Of a stretch of 64,000 bases of DNA, positions 25,449 to 35,700 are shown piece by piece. The position numbers were made by a program, and so were the translations under genes. A model generated the notes under the pieces. That model was not told where the DNA came from. It saw only the letters and a list, made by a program, of their open reading frames with translations, and searched no databases. This DNA is from 630D-37 sp037478835. Its GTDB lineage: Bacteria; Chloroflexota; Anaerolineae; Anaerolineales; Villigracilaceae. The number at the start of each line of letters is the position of its first letter. Positions within the stretch are counted from its first letter, which is position 1. Location: NCBI GenBank assembly GCA_037478835.1, contig JBBFLV010000010.1:1-64000 (forward strand), given 5' to 3'.

Positions 25449-26232
25449 GCGCAGGGCACATTTTACCAGATCAGCGTAAAAAGGGCAAGGATTCTCGCTG
25501 AGGTATTAGGGGTTTTTCATTGTTCTAATTGCACCAAGAAAGTGGACAGGATTAACAAGATTTACATGAAATAAAAACGAAGGATTTCGGCAAAAACAGG
25601 GGGCGTGCATTTTTCCCGATCCTCCCGGCTATCTAGACGCTTGTTTTCGGCACAGCATCCGGTGTGCCGATCTACGGAACGGCTTGAGACTCCTCTCGTT
25701 TTACAGCAACCCGCAACACCCGACAAAAAAAACGTAGCATAGGATTCATCCTGCGCCAAAAATCATAGCATAAATTTTTCATTTTTCCAGATAGTTCTGG
25801 CCGTACAGCCTCGGTGTTTTGTGGCACAGCAGGAAGTTTTCAAGCCAAGTGGTGCACAATGGAATTTTGTGCTACGGGGTTGCCGGACTCACTCTCAACC
25901 CGAAACGGCAAACCCGGATACCCCATGCCGAGGATCATGTCATCGGCAGAGTCGCGCTTAAAGCGTGAAAAGCCCTATTCACTCGGCGAACGTGCGGCTT
26001 GACAATGCACCATCAATCCGCCGAGGTGTGTTCGGCGCTTGCCGGGAAGCGTTGCACCGGATCGTGGCTGACTTCCCCGTCCACCGATGCTGAAAGCCCT
26101 GTTGCCATTCTTTGTCCAAAGGTTCCGATTAGATAATCGCTGACAAATCCAGAAGGTTGCTGTTTTTCTGTCAAGTTTACCAAAACTGCGCAGGAAAGTT
26201 AATAATTTTTGGAATCAAAGAAGAAAGTTTTT
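25449..26232. other. Non-coding stretch of about 780 bases
   Basis: No credible gene is present on either strand; the short open frames lack ribosome sites and family-like sequence. The only recognisable item is one degenerate GTAGCAT hairpin unit at 25733-25757 (cgtagcataggattcatcc). Base composition is more AT-rich than in flanking genes and resembles decayed accessory DNA. Confidence 0.6.
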
Positions 26233-26976
26233 CTACTCCCAGCGAAAGGTCTTAGCAGATACAAAAATTCCTGCAATCAGCAACAGGACCAGAATGGTTG
26301 TCTCTCGCATATAGTTTGACCATGGTTCGCCCATCCAAAGGCCGCGCAACAGGGTAACTACATGGCTGAGAGGCAAAACTTGAGCAACCCGCTGAACACC
26401 CTCCGGAAGCACCTCCCGCGGGATGGTTGCCCCGGAGAGAAAAATCATCGGATAGAACAGGACCATCGCCACGATCTGCGCCGTGCGCGCCGTTGGCAAC
26501 AGACCCGCCAGCACGAATCCGAGCGCAAAGAAGCTCATGCTGCTTAGAATAAAGCCTGCCAGAAAATCAAGGGGGTTACCGTTGAACCGCAAATCGTAGA
26601 CCACCTTGCCGACAATCACCAGCAACACCATACCAAGCATCGTCATCAGGAAAATCACAACCAGTTGCGAACCCAAAATCGCCTCAGGACGCAAGGGAGT
26701 TGCATTAAGGCGGCGCAGGATCCTTCGCTCGCGATAAGAAGTCACATTGATTACCAACGCAAGCAATCCACCGGTAGCGATGATCATTGCCATATAGGAA
26801 GGGACCGATATATCCACGTAGCCGTATCCGCCGAAAAATCGGGTAGGCTGATTGCCGTAAATGCTGCCAAACAGGAACAGCATCATCAGCGGAAAGGCTA
26901 GGGTGAAAAATACCGCCGCCGGTTCTCGAAAGAACAATTTGATCTCTACCCAGGTCAATTTCCAGAAGCCACGCAT
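26233..26976 (-). CDS. ABC-2 type exporter permease
   Basis: The 247-residue product has six predicted membrane segments. The ABC-2 permease signature lies near residues 150-185 (FFALGFVLAGLLPTARTAQIV, read across two helices, then YPMIFLSGATIP). This is the DrrB/NodJ type of permease found in drug, polysaccharide and lipid exporters. AAGGAG lies seven bases before the ATG. It lies 12 bases after the ATPase gene, so the two form one transporter. The substrate is unknown. Proximity to the sigma factor and bactofilin-like gene suggests a cell-envelope role. Confidence 0.92.
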   Translation of the reverse strand: MRGFWKLTWVEIKLFFREPAAVFFTLAFPLMMLFLFGSIYGNQPTRFFGGYGYVDISVPSYMAMIIATGGLLALVINVTSYRERRILRRLNATPLRPEAILGSQLVVIFLMTMLGMVLLVIVGKVVYDLRFNGNPLDFLAGFILSSMSFFALGFVLAGLLPTARTAQIVAMVLFYPMIFLSGATIPREVLPEGVQRVAQVLPLSHVVTLLRGLWMGEPWSNYMRETTILVLLLIAGIFVSAKTFRWE

Positions 26977-26988
26977 CGATCTTCTCCT

Positions 26989-27909
26989 TCAGTCTCGCAT
27001 TTCTCGCCCGGTCAAGGAGAGGAAGACATCTTCTAGAGTTGGCGGCTCGACGCTTAGGTCATAGAAACGGATGCCGTTTTGGCTCAGAAAGTTGATCACG
27101 CCACCGATCACTTCCATCGAAACCCCGTACACGATGACCCGTTCCCCTCCCGTTTCAACCCGAGTAACCCCTGTGACGCTGCTCAATTGTTGCAAATCGA
27201 GGGGGAGGTCAACACCAAAGACCAACCGATATTCGGCCCCCAAGGTCCTGATCAGATTCTGCGGTGTATCCAGGGCTACAATGCGGCCGTGATCGATAAT
27301 TGCCACTCGGTCACACAACCGTTCCGCTTCTTCCATGAAGTGAGTGGTGAGGAAAACGGTCTTGCCGCGATCACGAATTTTCCGCACCAGATCCCACATC
27401 GCCCGACGGGCCTGAGGATCGAGCCCGGTGGTAAGTTCATCTAAGAACACTATCTCAGGATCGTTAATCAAGGCCAAGGCGATGAAAAGACGCTGCTTCT
27501 GGCCTCCGGAGAGCTTGGCAAAAGGAGTGTTGTACTTTTCGGCAAGGCCGAATTGTTCCAACAAGGGACGCCACTCGACAGAGCGAGGATAGAGAGCAGC
27601 AAAGAGATCAAGCACTTCCCAGACTTTGATGCGATCCTGGAGAATGGATTCTTGCAATTGCATTCCCAGGCGGCTACGTAGTGCGTAGCTCTCGCGCTGT
27701 GGGTCCAGGCCCAATACCCGAATATGGCCACCATCCGGTCGGCGCAAACCTTCGACACACTCGATCGTCGTGGTCTTGCCGGCGCCGTTCGGGCCAACCA
27801 TGCCGAAGATCTCCCCTTCGTAGACCTCAAAAGAGACATCCTCCACGGCGACGGTTGATCCGTAGACCTTTCGCAGATGCTCAACTTGGATCACAGGTTT
27901 CCGTGTCAT
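26989..27909 (-). CDS. ABC transporter ATP-binding protein (DrrA type)
   Basis: The 306-residue ATPase has Walker A GPNGAGKT (39-46), signature LSGGQ (133-137) and Walker B IVFLD with Glu158. The switch His follows in FLTTHFMEEAERL. The D-loop reads LDELTTGLD where most families have LDEPT, a tolerated variant. The C-terminal DUF4162-type extension (about 220-306) is typical of DrrA/NatA-like exporters. The start at 27909 was chosen because the family homology begins there; a much longer upstream frame overlaps the bactofilin-like gene. It pairs with the downstream permease. Confidence 0.92.
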   Translation of the reverse strand: MTRKPVIQVEHLRKVYGSTVAVEDVSFEVYEGEIFGMVGPNGAGKTTTIECVEGLRRPDGGHIRVLGLDPQRESYALRSRLGMQLQESILQDRIKVWEVLDLFAALYPRSVEWRPLLEQFGLAEKYNTPFAKLSGGQKQRLFIALALINDPEIVFLDELTTGLDPQARRAMWDLVRKIRDRGKTVFLTTHFMEEAERLCDRVAIIDHGRIVALDTPQNLIRTLGAEYRLVFGVDLPLDLQQLSSVTGVTRVETGGERVIVYGVSMEVIGGVINFLSQNGIRFYDLSVEPPTLEDVFLSLTGREMRD

Positions 27910-27953
27910 ACGATGCCTCGCGAAACGGTAGAAAGGGGGTAGCGCCTGTGAAG

Positions 27954-28862
27954 CTATGCATTTGAGTGGGGAAGGCGCAGGCGGGTGCCAAACGAGGTGA
28001 TTAAGGTAGCACCCAGGCCGAGCAAGGCCGCCAGAAAGCCTACCATCCAGCCAATGCAGGGAATCGTATTGAAGATACCGGAAAGCAGGGTGAGCATAAA
28101 GGTGCCCAGAGCGGCCAGCCAGGGAAATCGCCATTCTCGATGAAAGAAATTCGCCAGCCGACGGCCGATCTCCAGCCCTACGCTGATCCAGCCGAATAGC
28201 AGGGCGAGCAATAGGCCGAGGATCAAGAGCAGGGCGACCGGGATCAAGAGGATGGTGATGAGCAGCACAAGGGCGAGAAGAGGCACGACCAGGAAGGTGA
28301 GCATGCCCAGGCCGCCGGCGATCAGCGGCTGGGTGGTGAGCGCCTGTGCCGTTTCCTCCAGTTGACGTTCGAGAAAAAGGGCGGCAACAAAGGCCAGCAC
28401 TGCCAGCAATAACGATTCAAGCAGGATCGTAAGGCCGGAAAAAACGGGGGAGCGCATTTGCCTCCACAGGGGGAGGAGAGAAAACGGCGAAGAGGTTTCG
28501 GAAAATTCGGTCGCAGATTCGCGACGCACGGTGTTTCGGGTGATCAGATCCCCATCGATCTGCGCTCTTTCATCCAGGACAAGGCGACCACCGAAGGTGA
28601 TCACATCTCCGCTGACCTTGCCTTTGAGCTCGATCTGCGAATCGAAGGCGAGCAGATCGCCGTTGAGGATGCCACCCTCTTCTACAAACAGCCGAGAGTC
28701 AAAGAGGATGAGATCACCGTTGACGGTTTCACCGTTCTGGATGGTGAGGGTGCGGCCAAAATAGATGCCGGGGGCAATTTGCGCGGCGGCGGATGCCCGA
28801 CCAGGGAGGAGGAAGAAAGTGAGCAAGAAGGTAATAAGGAGAGATTGAAGTTTGATTCTCAT
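27954..28862 (-). CDS. Bactofilin-like membrane protein with signal peptide
   Basis: The 302-residue product opens with a signal peptide (LLITFLLTFFLLPGRASA). A short beta-helix-type region follows (about 35-110), with repeats such as GETVNGDLILFDSRLFV and GKVSGDVITFGG, spaced like the polymer-forming bactofilin fold. After a linker come four or five membrane segments (about 135-285). The extracytoplasmic placement of a bactofilin-like domain differs from classical cytosolic bactofilins. The start overlaps the anti-sigma stop (ATGA type), tying it to the sigma/anti-sigma unit. It may be a structural output of that regulon. Confidence 0.82.
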   Translation of the reverse strand: MRIKLQSLLITFLLTFFLLPGRASAAAQIAPGIYFGRTLTIQNGETVNGDLILFDSRLFVEEGGILNGDLLAFDSQIELKGKVSGDVITFGGRLVLDERAQIDGDLITRNTVRRESATEFSETSSPFSLLPLWRQMRSPVFSGLTILLESLLLAVLAFVAALFLERQLEETAQALTTQPLIAGGLGMLTFLVVPLLALVLLITILLIPVALLLILGLLLALLFGWISVGLEIGRRLANFFHREWRFPWLAALGTFMLTLLSGIFNTIPCIGWMVGFLAALLGLGATLITSFGTRLRLPHSNA

Positions 28863-29335
28863 CGGTTCCGACTCCAAGAAAGTTGTGCGCGGCGCAGGGA
28901 AAGCAGCCACAGGGCAAAACCACCTACGCTACTCGCGAAAAGGGAGAGCCAGAGTTGGGGTGGAACATAGAGCAAGGCCGATTTGAAAAGCAAGGAGGTC
29001 ATACGGGAGAAGAGGAGGATGTGCGAGGCGATCTCCGCGGCGGCATAGGAGGTGCTCAGGGTTAGCCGAGTTAAGCTCAGGGGCGGTAGGAGTGCGCCGG
29101 CCACGATGCTCAGGAGCAGGAGGAGCCCCAGGAGCAGGATCGGCCACGGACGCGGCGCCTGCGGCGCCAGTCGTTTCACAAAACGTTCTTTAAATCCTTG
29201 CGGTGGAGAGACGAACGGGGCACTCTGCAGGAGGCGATGCACTTCCCAGATCGCCCTGCAGGAAGGACATTGCAAGAGATGGGCGCGGATTTCAGGGGTA
29301 AGCGGAAGATCGGGATCAAAAGGCGGGTGATTCAT
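28859..29335 (-). CDS. Anti-sigma factor with zinc-binding N-terminus
   Basis: The 158-residue product begins with a short anti-sigma zinc finger, His19-x3-Cys23-x2-Cys26 (AHLLQCPSC). Two membrane segments follow, at about 68-90 and 125-147. Such proteins bind and hold an ECF sigma factor at the membrane until a signal releases it. The ATG at 29335 has GGAG seven bases upstream; a longer frame would overlap the sigma gene more. It overlaps the sigma gene by 20 bases and the bactofilin-like gene by four. The helix before the finger is unusually short. Confidence 0.85.
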   Translation of the reverse strand: MNHPPFDPDLPLTPEIRAHLLQCPSCRAIWEVHRLLQSAPFVSPPQGFKERFVKRLAPQAPRPWPILLLGLLLLLSIVAGALLPPLSLTRLTLSTSYAAAEIASHILLFSRMTSLLFKSALLYVPPQLWLSLFASSVGGFALWLLSLRRAQLSWSRNR

Positions 29336-29909
29336 AGGCACTCCTTGGGAGGGAAGCCGATTCTTGCTGTGACCAGAGCACGGCCAGCTGCCGACGGGCA
29401 CGGTGTAGGCGACTTTTGACAGCGCTGACCGTCAGGCCCAGGTGTTGCCCAATTTCGGCTTCGGAAAACTCGTACCAGTAACGTAGGATGATAACGGCAC
29501 GATCGAGCGGCGAAAGTTGTAGGAGAAGACGCTGGACGAGGATATTTTGCTCGTGGCGCTCGGCATGGAGTTGGGGATCGGGCTGGGATGGGTCGGCAAC
29601 CATCGGGAGGGTTTGATCCTCGTCCGTTTCATCCAGAGAGAGGCCGGGGCGCTGCCGGCGCAGACGATCGATGCAGTGGTGGGCAGCAATGGAGAGCAAC
29701 CAGGTGAGGAACGGACGACGAGGATCGTAGCGCGAGAGATGCTGATAGGCGCGCAGGAAGGTTTCCTGGGCGGCATCTTCGGCATCTTCTGCCTGCCCCA
29801 GCATGCGATAGCAGAGGTTATACACCGCACGCTGATGGAGATCGAGAAGCGCGAGAAACGCTTCCTGATCTCCCTGGCGGGCGCGGGTGATGAGCGTGAT
29901 TTCGTCCAC
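29316..29909 (-). CDS. ECF-family RNA polymerase sigma factor
   Basis: The 197-residue protein has sigma region 2 (about 10-80: YNLCYRMLGQAEDAEDAAQETFLRA split over two helices, then FLTWLLSIAAHHCIDRLRR). Region 4 (about 125-180: LSPLDRAVIILRYW, then LGLTVSAVKSRLHRAR) provides -35 recognition. Domains 1 and 3 are absent, as in all group 4 sigma factors. The start is GTG at 29909. It heads the sigma, anti-sigma, bactofilin-like cluster, all overlapping. The ABC exporter 45 bases further on may be part of the same unit. It probably regulates its own operon, but no promoter repeat was identified. Confidence 0.95.
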   Translation of the reverse strand: MDEITLITRARQGDQEAFLALLDLHQRAVYNLCYRMLGQAEDAEDAAQETFLRAYQHLSRYDPRRPFLTWLLSIAAHHCIDRLRRQRPGLSLDETDEDQTLPMVADPSQPDPQLHAERHEQNILVQRLLLQLSPLDRAVIILRYWYEFSEAEIGQHLGLTVSAVKSRLHRARRQLAVLWSQQESASLPRSAYESPAF

Positions 29910-29981
29910 GGCTATTTGTATTTACGCACGATTCGTCGGATGGTCGCGTTGGTTGGTCGCGTAGTCGTATGGTCGGGTGGG

Positions 29982-31100
29982 CTAGGGTTGGTTCTTGGGT
30001 CTGAGCCAAATGGCGAGCAGGGTGGTGAGGGGGACGGCGACCGTGAGCGCCAGAGAGCCGACCAGGGTGCGCACGATCTCTTCGGCGATAAAGGAGTAAT
30101 TGATCAATCGCAAGTAGTTCCCACCACCCAACGAGAAAAGGAGGAGCATCGGTAGGGAAGCACCGGCGTAGGCCAGGACGAGGGTATTGACGGTGGCGGC
30201 CACGTGATCTTGCCCGACGCGCATAGCGCGGCGATAGAGTTCGCGCCAGGAGAGCGCAGGGTTGGCTTCCCCGATCTCGAAAACTGCGGCCGCCTGGGTG
30301 GTGACCAGGTCATCCAGCACGCCTAGGGCACCGATGAGCATGCCCCCCAGGAGCAGGCCGCGCAGGTTGATCCGGCCGGGCAAGGATTGGAGCAGGAAGA
30401 GGGCATTTTCATCTCCCTGGCCGTTCAGACGGGCAAGGGTGAGAAAGAGATCGGAGAGTAGACCGGCCAACAGCAGCACCCCTAGCATCCCCAGCACGGA
30501 AGCGTGGGTTTTACGATCCCAACCATAGGTAAGGTAGAGGGTAACACCGAGCAACAAGGCCGAACCGCTGATGCTCACCCACAAGGGATCGCCGCCGTTG
30601 AGGATGGAGGGGATAATATAGCGCGCGATGACGAGCAGGCTGAATCCCATGCTGAACAAGGAGCGCAGGCCTTTCCACCCACTGAGCCAGAGAATGGCGC
30701 AAACAAAGGCCAGCCCCAACCAGAAGAGCGCTTTGGTGCGCACATGTTCGACGAAATAGGCATGGATCACGTTATCCGGCGTTTTGCTGATCGAGACCAG
30801 GATGCGATCACCGGGGCGAAGCAAAATATTATCGGAGCGCACCTGACGGCGACCGTAATCGATCTCCATCAGCACCTGTTGATACGGTCCCTCTAGGATG
30901 CGGACGCGCAGGAGCTGATAGGACTGAGTCACTTCACCGAGCGTGACCAGGCCTTCTTCCAGCACTTCTTCCACCCGTGCCAGATAGACCTGGCTGCCCA
31001 ACGTTGACATGTTGGCGAGCGGCGCCGGCAAGGGGGCGAAGAGGAGGAGCAGGCTCGCCAGGAAGAAAACAAAGGGAATGAGAAATTTGGAGCGAAGCAT
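29982..31100 (-). CDS. YibE/F-family membrane protein
   Basis: The 372-residue product has an N-terminal membrane anchor and an extracytoplasmic beta domain (about 35-115: VYLARVEEVLEEG, YGRRQVRSDNILLRPGDRILV). At least six membrane helices follow, including the GMLIGALGVLDDL segment typical of the YibE/F family (PF07907). The function of the family is unknown; it has been linked to export or envelope roles. The ATG at 31100 is supported by a TATAAT at 31107-31112, which implies a leaderless message. It lies divergent from the EamA gene and 72 bases downstream of nothing on its own strand, so it is its own transcript. Confidence 0.9.
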   Translation of the reverse strand: MLRSKFLIPFVFFLASLLLLFAPLPAPLANMSTLGSQVYLARVEEVLEEGLVTLGEVTQSYQLLRVRILEGPYQQVLMEIDYGRRQVRSDNILLRPGDRILVSISKTPDNVIHAYFVEHVRTKALFWLGLAFVCAILWLSGWKGLRSLFSMGFSLLVIARYIIPSILNGGDPLWVSISGSALLLGVTLYLTYGWDRKTHASVLGMLGVLLLAGLLSDLFLTLARLNGQGDENALFLLQSLPGRINLRGLLLGGMLIGALGVLDDLVTTQAAAVFEIGEANPALSWRELYRRAMRVGQDHVAATVNTLVLAYAGASLPMLLLFSLGGGNYLRLINYSFIAEEIVRTLVGSLALTVAVPLTTLLAIWLRPKNQP

Positions 31101-31106
31101 GGGGAG

Positions 31107-31112
31107 ATTATA
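31107..31112 (-). promoter_or_regulatory. -10 box directly upstream of the YibE/F gene (leaderless start)
   Basis: A perfect TATAAT on the minus strand ends six bases before the ATG at 31100. No Shine-Dalgarno sequence is present. No good -35 was found. Confidence 0.6.
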
Positions 31113-31184
31113 CTGTAAGAGTAGGCAGCGGCCGGTATTCTCGATGGCGATGGGCGTGACAATCAGCACGGTGTGCAATGGTAA

Positions 31185-31193
31185 TGGTACAAT
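31185..31193 (+). promoter_or_regulatory. Extended -10 promoter for the EamA gene
   Basis: TG-G-TACAAT is an extended -10 about 40 bases before the ATG at 31235. It would serve the EamA-pth-mfd run. The -35 is not convincing. Confidence 0.5.
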
Positions 31194-31234
31194 TGATCTC
31201 TCAAAAATCTCATCCCCCACACCTTTGGTATCCT

Positions 31235-32158
31235 ATGAGCCACGCACCTTCCCGTTCCCGTATCGCTTTGGCGTTGCTGATCGCCATCTTGGCCGTTTCG
31301 ACGGCCTCGATCTTCATCCGTCTGGCACAGCGGGAGGCCCCCTCCCTGGTGATCGCCGCTACCCGTTTGAGCTTGGCCACGCTCACGCTGTTACCGGTCG
31401 CCTGGCTACGGCACCGTGAAGAGCTGCGTCGCCTGGTGCAGGCCGGGCATTTGCCGCTGGCCTTCTTCAGCGGTGCTTTTTTGGCCCTGCACTTTGCCAC
31501 TTGGATCACTTCGTTGGAATACACCACCGTGGCCAGCTCGGTGGTCTTTGTGAGCACAGGGCCGCTTTGGGTGGCACTGCTCTCGCCGCTCTTCTTGCGT
31601 GAGCCGCTCCGGCGCCAGGTGGCGCTGGGATTGATCCTGGCCACGATCGGCGGGATCACCATTGCCCTGGGGGATGCCTGTGAATGGCAAAACGGCTTGC
31701 GCTGTCCAACGCTGACCATCGCCCTGCAAGGACGCGCCCTGTGGGGCAACTTCCTGGCGCTGGTTGGAGCCTGGGCGGTCAGCGGCTACCTGATGATCGG
31801 GCGCAAACTACGCGCAGAAGTTTCGCTCGTGCCGTATATTTCGGTGGTCTACGGCATGGCAGCTATCCTGCTTGTCCTGGTGGCACTCTGGCGCGGCGAA
31901 TCGTTCACCGGCTATCAGCCCCAAACGTATCTCTGGATGTTGCTTTTGGCGCTGGTGCCCCAACTCATCGGTCACTCGACCTATAACTGGGCCCTGCGCT
32001 ATCTTTCGGCCACGTTGGTCGCCATCACCACCCTGGGTGAGCCGCTGGGTTCGGCAATCCTGGCCTATTTCATCCTGAACGAAATGCCGACCCTTTTCAC
32101 CATCTTCGGCGGCGCTTTGATCCTGGCCGGAATCTACCTGGCATCGCGCACCGATTGA
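31235..32158 (+). CDS. EamA/DMT-family transporter
   Basis: The 307-residue product has ten predicted membrane segments in two five-helix EamA repeats (about 12-145 and 172-305). The second repeat ends with LGEPLGSAILAYFILNE, the typical DMT signature, followed by IFGGALILAGIYLASR. Members export amino acids, nucleotides or other metabolites, but the substrate cannot be predicted. An inserted loop (about 150-170) carries a Cys pair (DACEWQNGLRC), possibly a disulfide. The ATG at 31235 was preferred because the membrane domain starts right after it and a promoter lies 40 bases upstream. It is followed 18 bases later by pth. Confidence 0.92.
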   Translation: MSHAPSRSRIALALLIAILAVSTASIFIRLAQREAPSLVIAATRLSLATLTLLPVAWLRHREELRRLVQAGHLPLAFFSGAFLALHFATWITSLEYTTVASSVVFVSTGPLWVALLSPLFLREPLRRQVALGLILATIGGITIALGDACEWQNGLRCPTLTIALQGRALWGNFLALVGAWAVSGYLMIGRKLRAEVSLVPYISVVYGMAAILLVLVALWRGESFTGYQPQTYLWMLLLALVPQLIGHSTYNWALRYLSATLVAITTLGEPLGSAILAYFILNEMPTLFTIFGGALILAGIYLASRTD

Positions 32159-32176
32159 GCCACGGGAGCCACGCAA

Positions 32177-32749
32177 ATGTACCTGATCGTCGGTCTTGGG
32201 AACCCAGGACGGGAATATGCCGAGACCCGGCACAACGTCGGGTTTATGGTGATCGATCGCCTGTGCGTGCGCCTGAACGCGCGCCTGACGCGCTACCAGT
32301 TCAAATCACTGACCGGTGACATCGAATACGAAGGACAAAAATTGCTGCTGGTCAAACCACAGACCTACATGAACCTTTCCGGGCAGGCAGTGGCCGGGTT
32401 GGTGCGCTTTTACAAGATTCCACTAAAGCGAGTGCTGGTGATCCATGACGATCTCGACCTTCCGCCTGGGACAATCCGCCTGCGCCCCGGCGGTGGTTCG
32501 GCCGGGCAGAAAGGAGTGCAATCGATCATCGAACAGCTGGGGACGCAACAATTTCCGCGCCTGCGCATCGGCATTGGCCGTCCGTCCGGGCATATGGATG
32601 CGGCCGCTTACGTGCTGCGCCCCTTTGACCGCGAGGAATGGCCGATCGTTTCGGATGCGCTGATGCGCGCCGTGGATGCGGTGCTTTCGTTCGTCACGGT
32701 GGGCTTGGAAAAGACGATGACACGCTTTAACGCTTCGCCCCTGGTATGA
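32177..32749 (+). CDS. pth: Peptidyl-tRNA hydrolase
   Basis: The enzyme releases tRNA from dropped peptidyl-tRNA. The 190-residue product has the family's active-site motifs in order: GLGNPGREYAETRHNVGF (catalytic His about 20), KPQTYMNLSG (Asn about 68) and IHDDLDLPPG (Asp about 93). GGGSAGQKGVQSI is near residue 110. Length and order are standard. GGAG lies upstream of the ATG. The stop overlaps the mfd start (ATGA), and pth-mfd linkage is common in bacteria. Confidence 0.97.
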   Translation: MYLIVGLGNPGREYAETRHNVGFMVIDRLCVRLNARLTRYQFKSLTGDIEYEGQKLLLVKPQTYMNLSGQAVAGLVRFYKIPLKRVLVIHDDLDLPPGTIRLRPGGGSAGQKGVQSIIEQLGTQQFPRLRIGIGRPSGHMDAAAYVLRPFDREEWPIVSDALMRAVDAVLSFVTVGLEKTMTRFNASPLV

Positions 32750-35700
32750 ACGCTGCGATCGTTCTGGAAACGCTTCGGCGTTACTCTATTTATCGCGAAT
32801 GGCTGGAAGCGCTAGAGCAGAAACAGGTTTTGCCGGCTCAGGGCATTCCCAGAGCGGTGCGCTTACCCCTTCTGGCCGCGCTGACCCGTGACTGGCCGGG
32901 GCCGGTGCTCTGGATCACCGATCGCGGCAATCACGCGCTGAGTCAACGCGAAGAGGCCCGCGCCTGGCTGGGCGAAGGGGTCAACCTTGCGCTCTTTGCC
33001 GAGCCAACCCCCCTTTTCTACGAACAAGCTTCCTGGGGTGCCGCCACACGCCAGGAACGGCTGCAGGCGCTCACTTCTCTGGCCGTTTACCATTTACCGT
33101 TTGCCGAGAAACCGTCGCAGCCGCCGATCCTCTTCACCTCCGTGCGCGCGCTGATGACGCGCACCATGCCGCGGCGCGATTTTCTCAAGGCCTGCAAACG
33201 TCTCACCCCCGGCACCCAGATGAGCATTCCGGCCCTGCTCCGTTGGGCCGTTCAAGCCGGATATACGCCGGTGAATACCGTCATCGAGGTCGGACAAATT
33301 GCTCACCGCGGCGGGATCGTGGACCTATGGCCCCCCTCGGCGCCTTCTCCCTTGCGCCTGGATTTCTTCGGCGATGAGATCGAGAGCATTCGTCGCTTCG
33401 ATCCGGGCACACAACGCACGACCGGCGAAGCGCCCAATCTGCTACTCACCCCGGCGCGGGAATATCTGCTCCCAGAAGCAGAAACGGCAACTCCCGACTC
33501 CTACCACGAATTCCATATCCCTCTGCTGCACCCACAACCGGCCTCCTTGCTGGATTATTTGCCCCCTTCTGCTCTGATCCTGCTCGAAGATGTCCCCACA
33601 CTGGAAAGCATTGCCGAAGAGCTCGAGCGCGAGGCCATCCGCTTGCGTAAGGATGCCGAAATCCCTGCCGATTTCCCCTTGCCTTATCTTTCCTGGTCGG
33701 AGCTTTGGGATCGGGTGCAAGATTACGCCTGGAGCGATCTGGGACACAGCGGCGCAGCGGAAGAAAACCCCTGGACCCAGGACTTCGCCCCGCTTCCACA
33801 TTTCGGCGGGCGGCTGAAGCACCTCATCGAGCATATTGCGGCCCGGTTGATCGATGGGGAAACGGTAGTGATCGCCTCGCGACAGGCGGCGCGATTGCGC
33901 GAGGTGTGGCAAGAACACGGCCTGAGCGATGTGCCTACCCCGCTCTTTTGGGAAGTTAGCCTCTCGCAGGGCTTCCAAACAAAGGTCCCTCCTGCGCTCC
34001 ATCTGTTCACGGATGCAGAGATCTTCGGTTGGGAGCGCGCCCAACCCCGTCCGCGCCCGGTGCACGGCGTGATCGAGGCCCCGGAAAGCGCCTACGGCGA
34101 TTTACGGCCGGGGGATTATGTGGTGCACATCGATCATGGCATCGGACGCTATCTCGGCCTGACGCGCCGTATCCTCGAAGGGGTGGAGCGCGAGTTCCTG
34201 GTGGTGGAATACGAGAACGGCTCGCAGCTTTTTGTCCCGCCCTATCAGGCCGATCGCCTGTCGCGCTACGTGGCGCCGGGAGATGAAAAGCCAACTCTCG
34301 ATCGGCTGGGAGGGGAATGGTGGTCACAACGTAAGGCGCGCGTGCGTCAGGCGGTGATCGAAGTCGCCCAGGAACTGCTCGATCTCTATGCGCGCCGCCA
34401 AGTCGCCCGTGGACACGCCTTTTCGCCGGATACCGATTGGCAACGCGAGCTGGAAGATAGCTTCCCCTATATCGAAACGGAAGACCAAAAGCGCGCCATC
34501 CAGGAGATCAAGCGCGATATGGAACGACCGCGCCCAATGGACCGCCTGCTCTGCGGCGATGTGGGCTACGGCAAAACCGAAGTCGCCTTGCGCGCCGCCT
34601 TCAAGGCGGTGATGGATGGGAAGCAAGTGGCGATGCTCGTGCCGACGACGATCCTGGCACAACAGCACTACGAAACGTTCCGTCAACGGCTGGCGGCTTT
34701 CCCGGTCAAGGTGGAGATGCTCTCGCGCTTCCGCTCCCCGGCGGAACAAACGGCCATCTTGCGCCAATTGGCCGAGGGCCAGATCGACATTTTGATCGGC
34801 ACCCATCGCCTGCTCCAGCCGGATGTGCAATTCAAGGACCTGGGGCTGGTGATCATTGACGAGGAGCAACGCTTCGGCGTGGCCCACAAGGAGTATTTCA
34901 AGAAGCTCCGCACCGAAGTGGATGTGCTCACCCTCACCGCCACCCCCATCCCGCGCACGCTCTATATGGCCTTGAGCGGGATACGCGATATTTCGATGCT
35001 GAACACCCCACCCGAAGAGCGCCTACCGGTCGTGACCTACGTCGGCCCCTACTCGCCGCAGCTGGTGCGTCAGGCGATCTTGCGCGAGCTGGAGCGCGGC
35101 GGACAGGTGTTCTTCGTCCACAATCGGGTGCAGACGATCCACGCCATGAAGGCACACCTGCAACGGTTGGTGCCCCAAGCCGAGATCGCCGTGGCACATG
35201 GTCAGATGCCGGAAGATGCGCTGGCCGAGGTCATGCAGCGCTTCAGCCGTGGCGAGGTGGATGTGCTCCTTTCGACCTCGATCATCGAATCCGGGCTGGA
35301 CATTCCAAACGCCAACACGCTGATCGTCGACCGTGCCGATACCTTCGGCCTGGCGCAGCTCTATCAGCTCCGCGGCCGGGTGGGACGGGGAGCGGTGCGC
35401 GCCTACGCCTACTTTTTCCGTCACCGCAAGCTTCCGCCCACGCCGGAAGGTCAGCAGCGCCTGGAAGCGATCGCCGAATACACCGATCTCGGCTCCGGGT
35501 ACTGGATCGCGCTACGCGATCTAGAGATCCGCGGCGCCGGAGAGCTGCTGGGGACACGTCAGCACGGGCACATTGCGGCGGTGGGCTTTCACCTTTACAC
35601 GCGTCTGCTGGCCGATGCCGTGCGTCGCCTGCGTCAGCTGCGCGCCGATTTGCCCCCCATGCCTGCCGATCAACCCTCCCTGCTCGATGAAAGCACGCTC

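Noticed and set aside
25562..26002. Short open frames of 62-65 codons in the 780-base gap
   Set aside because: They have no ribosome site, no promoter support and no protein-like pattern.
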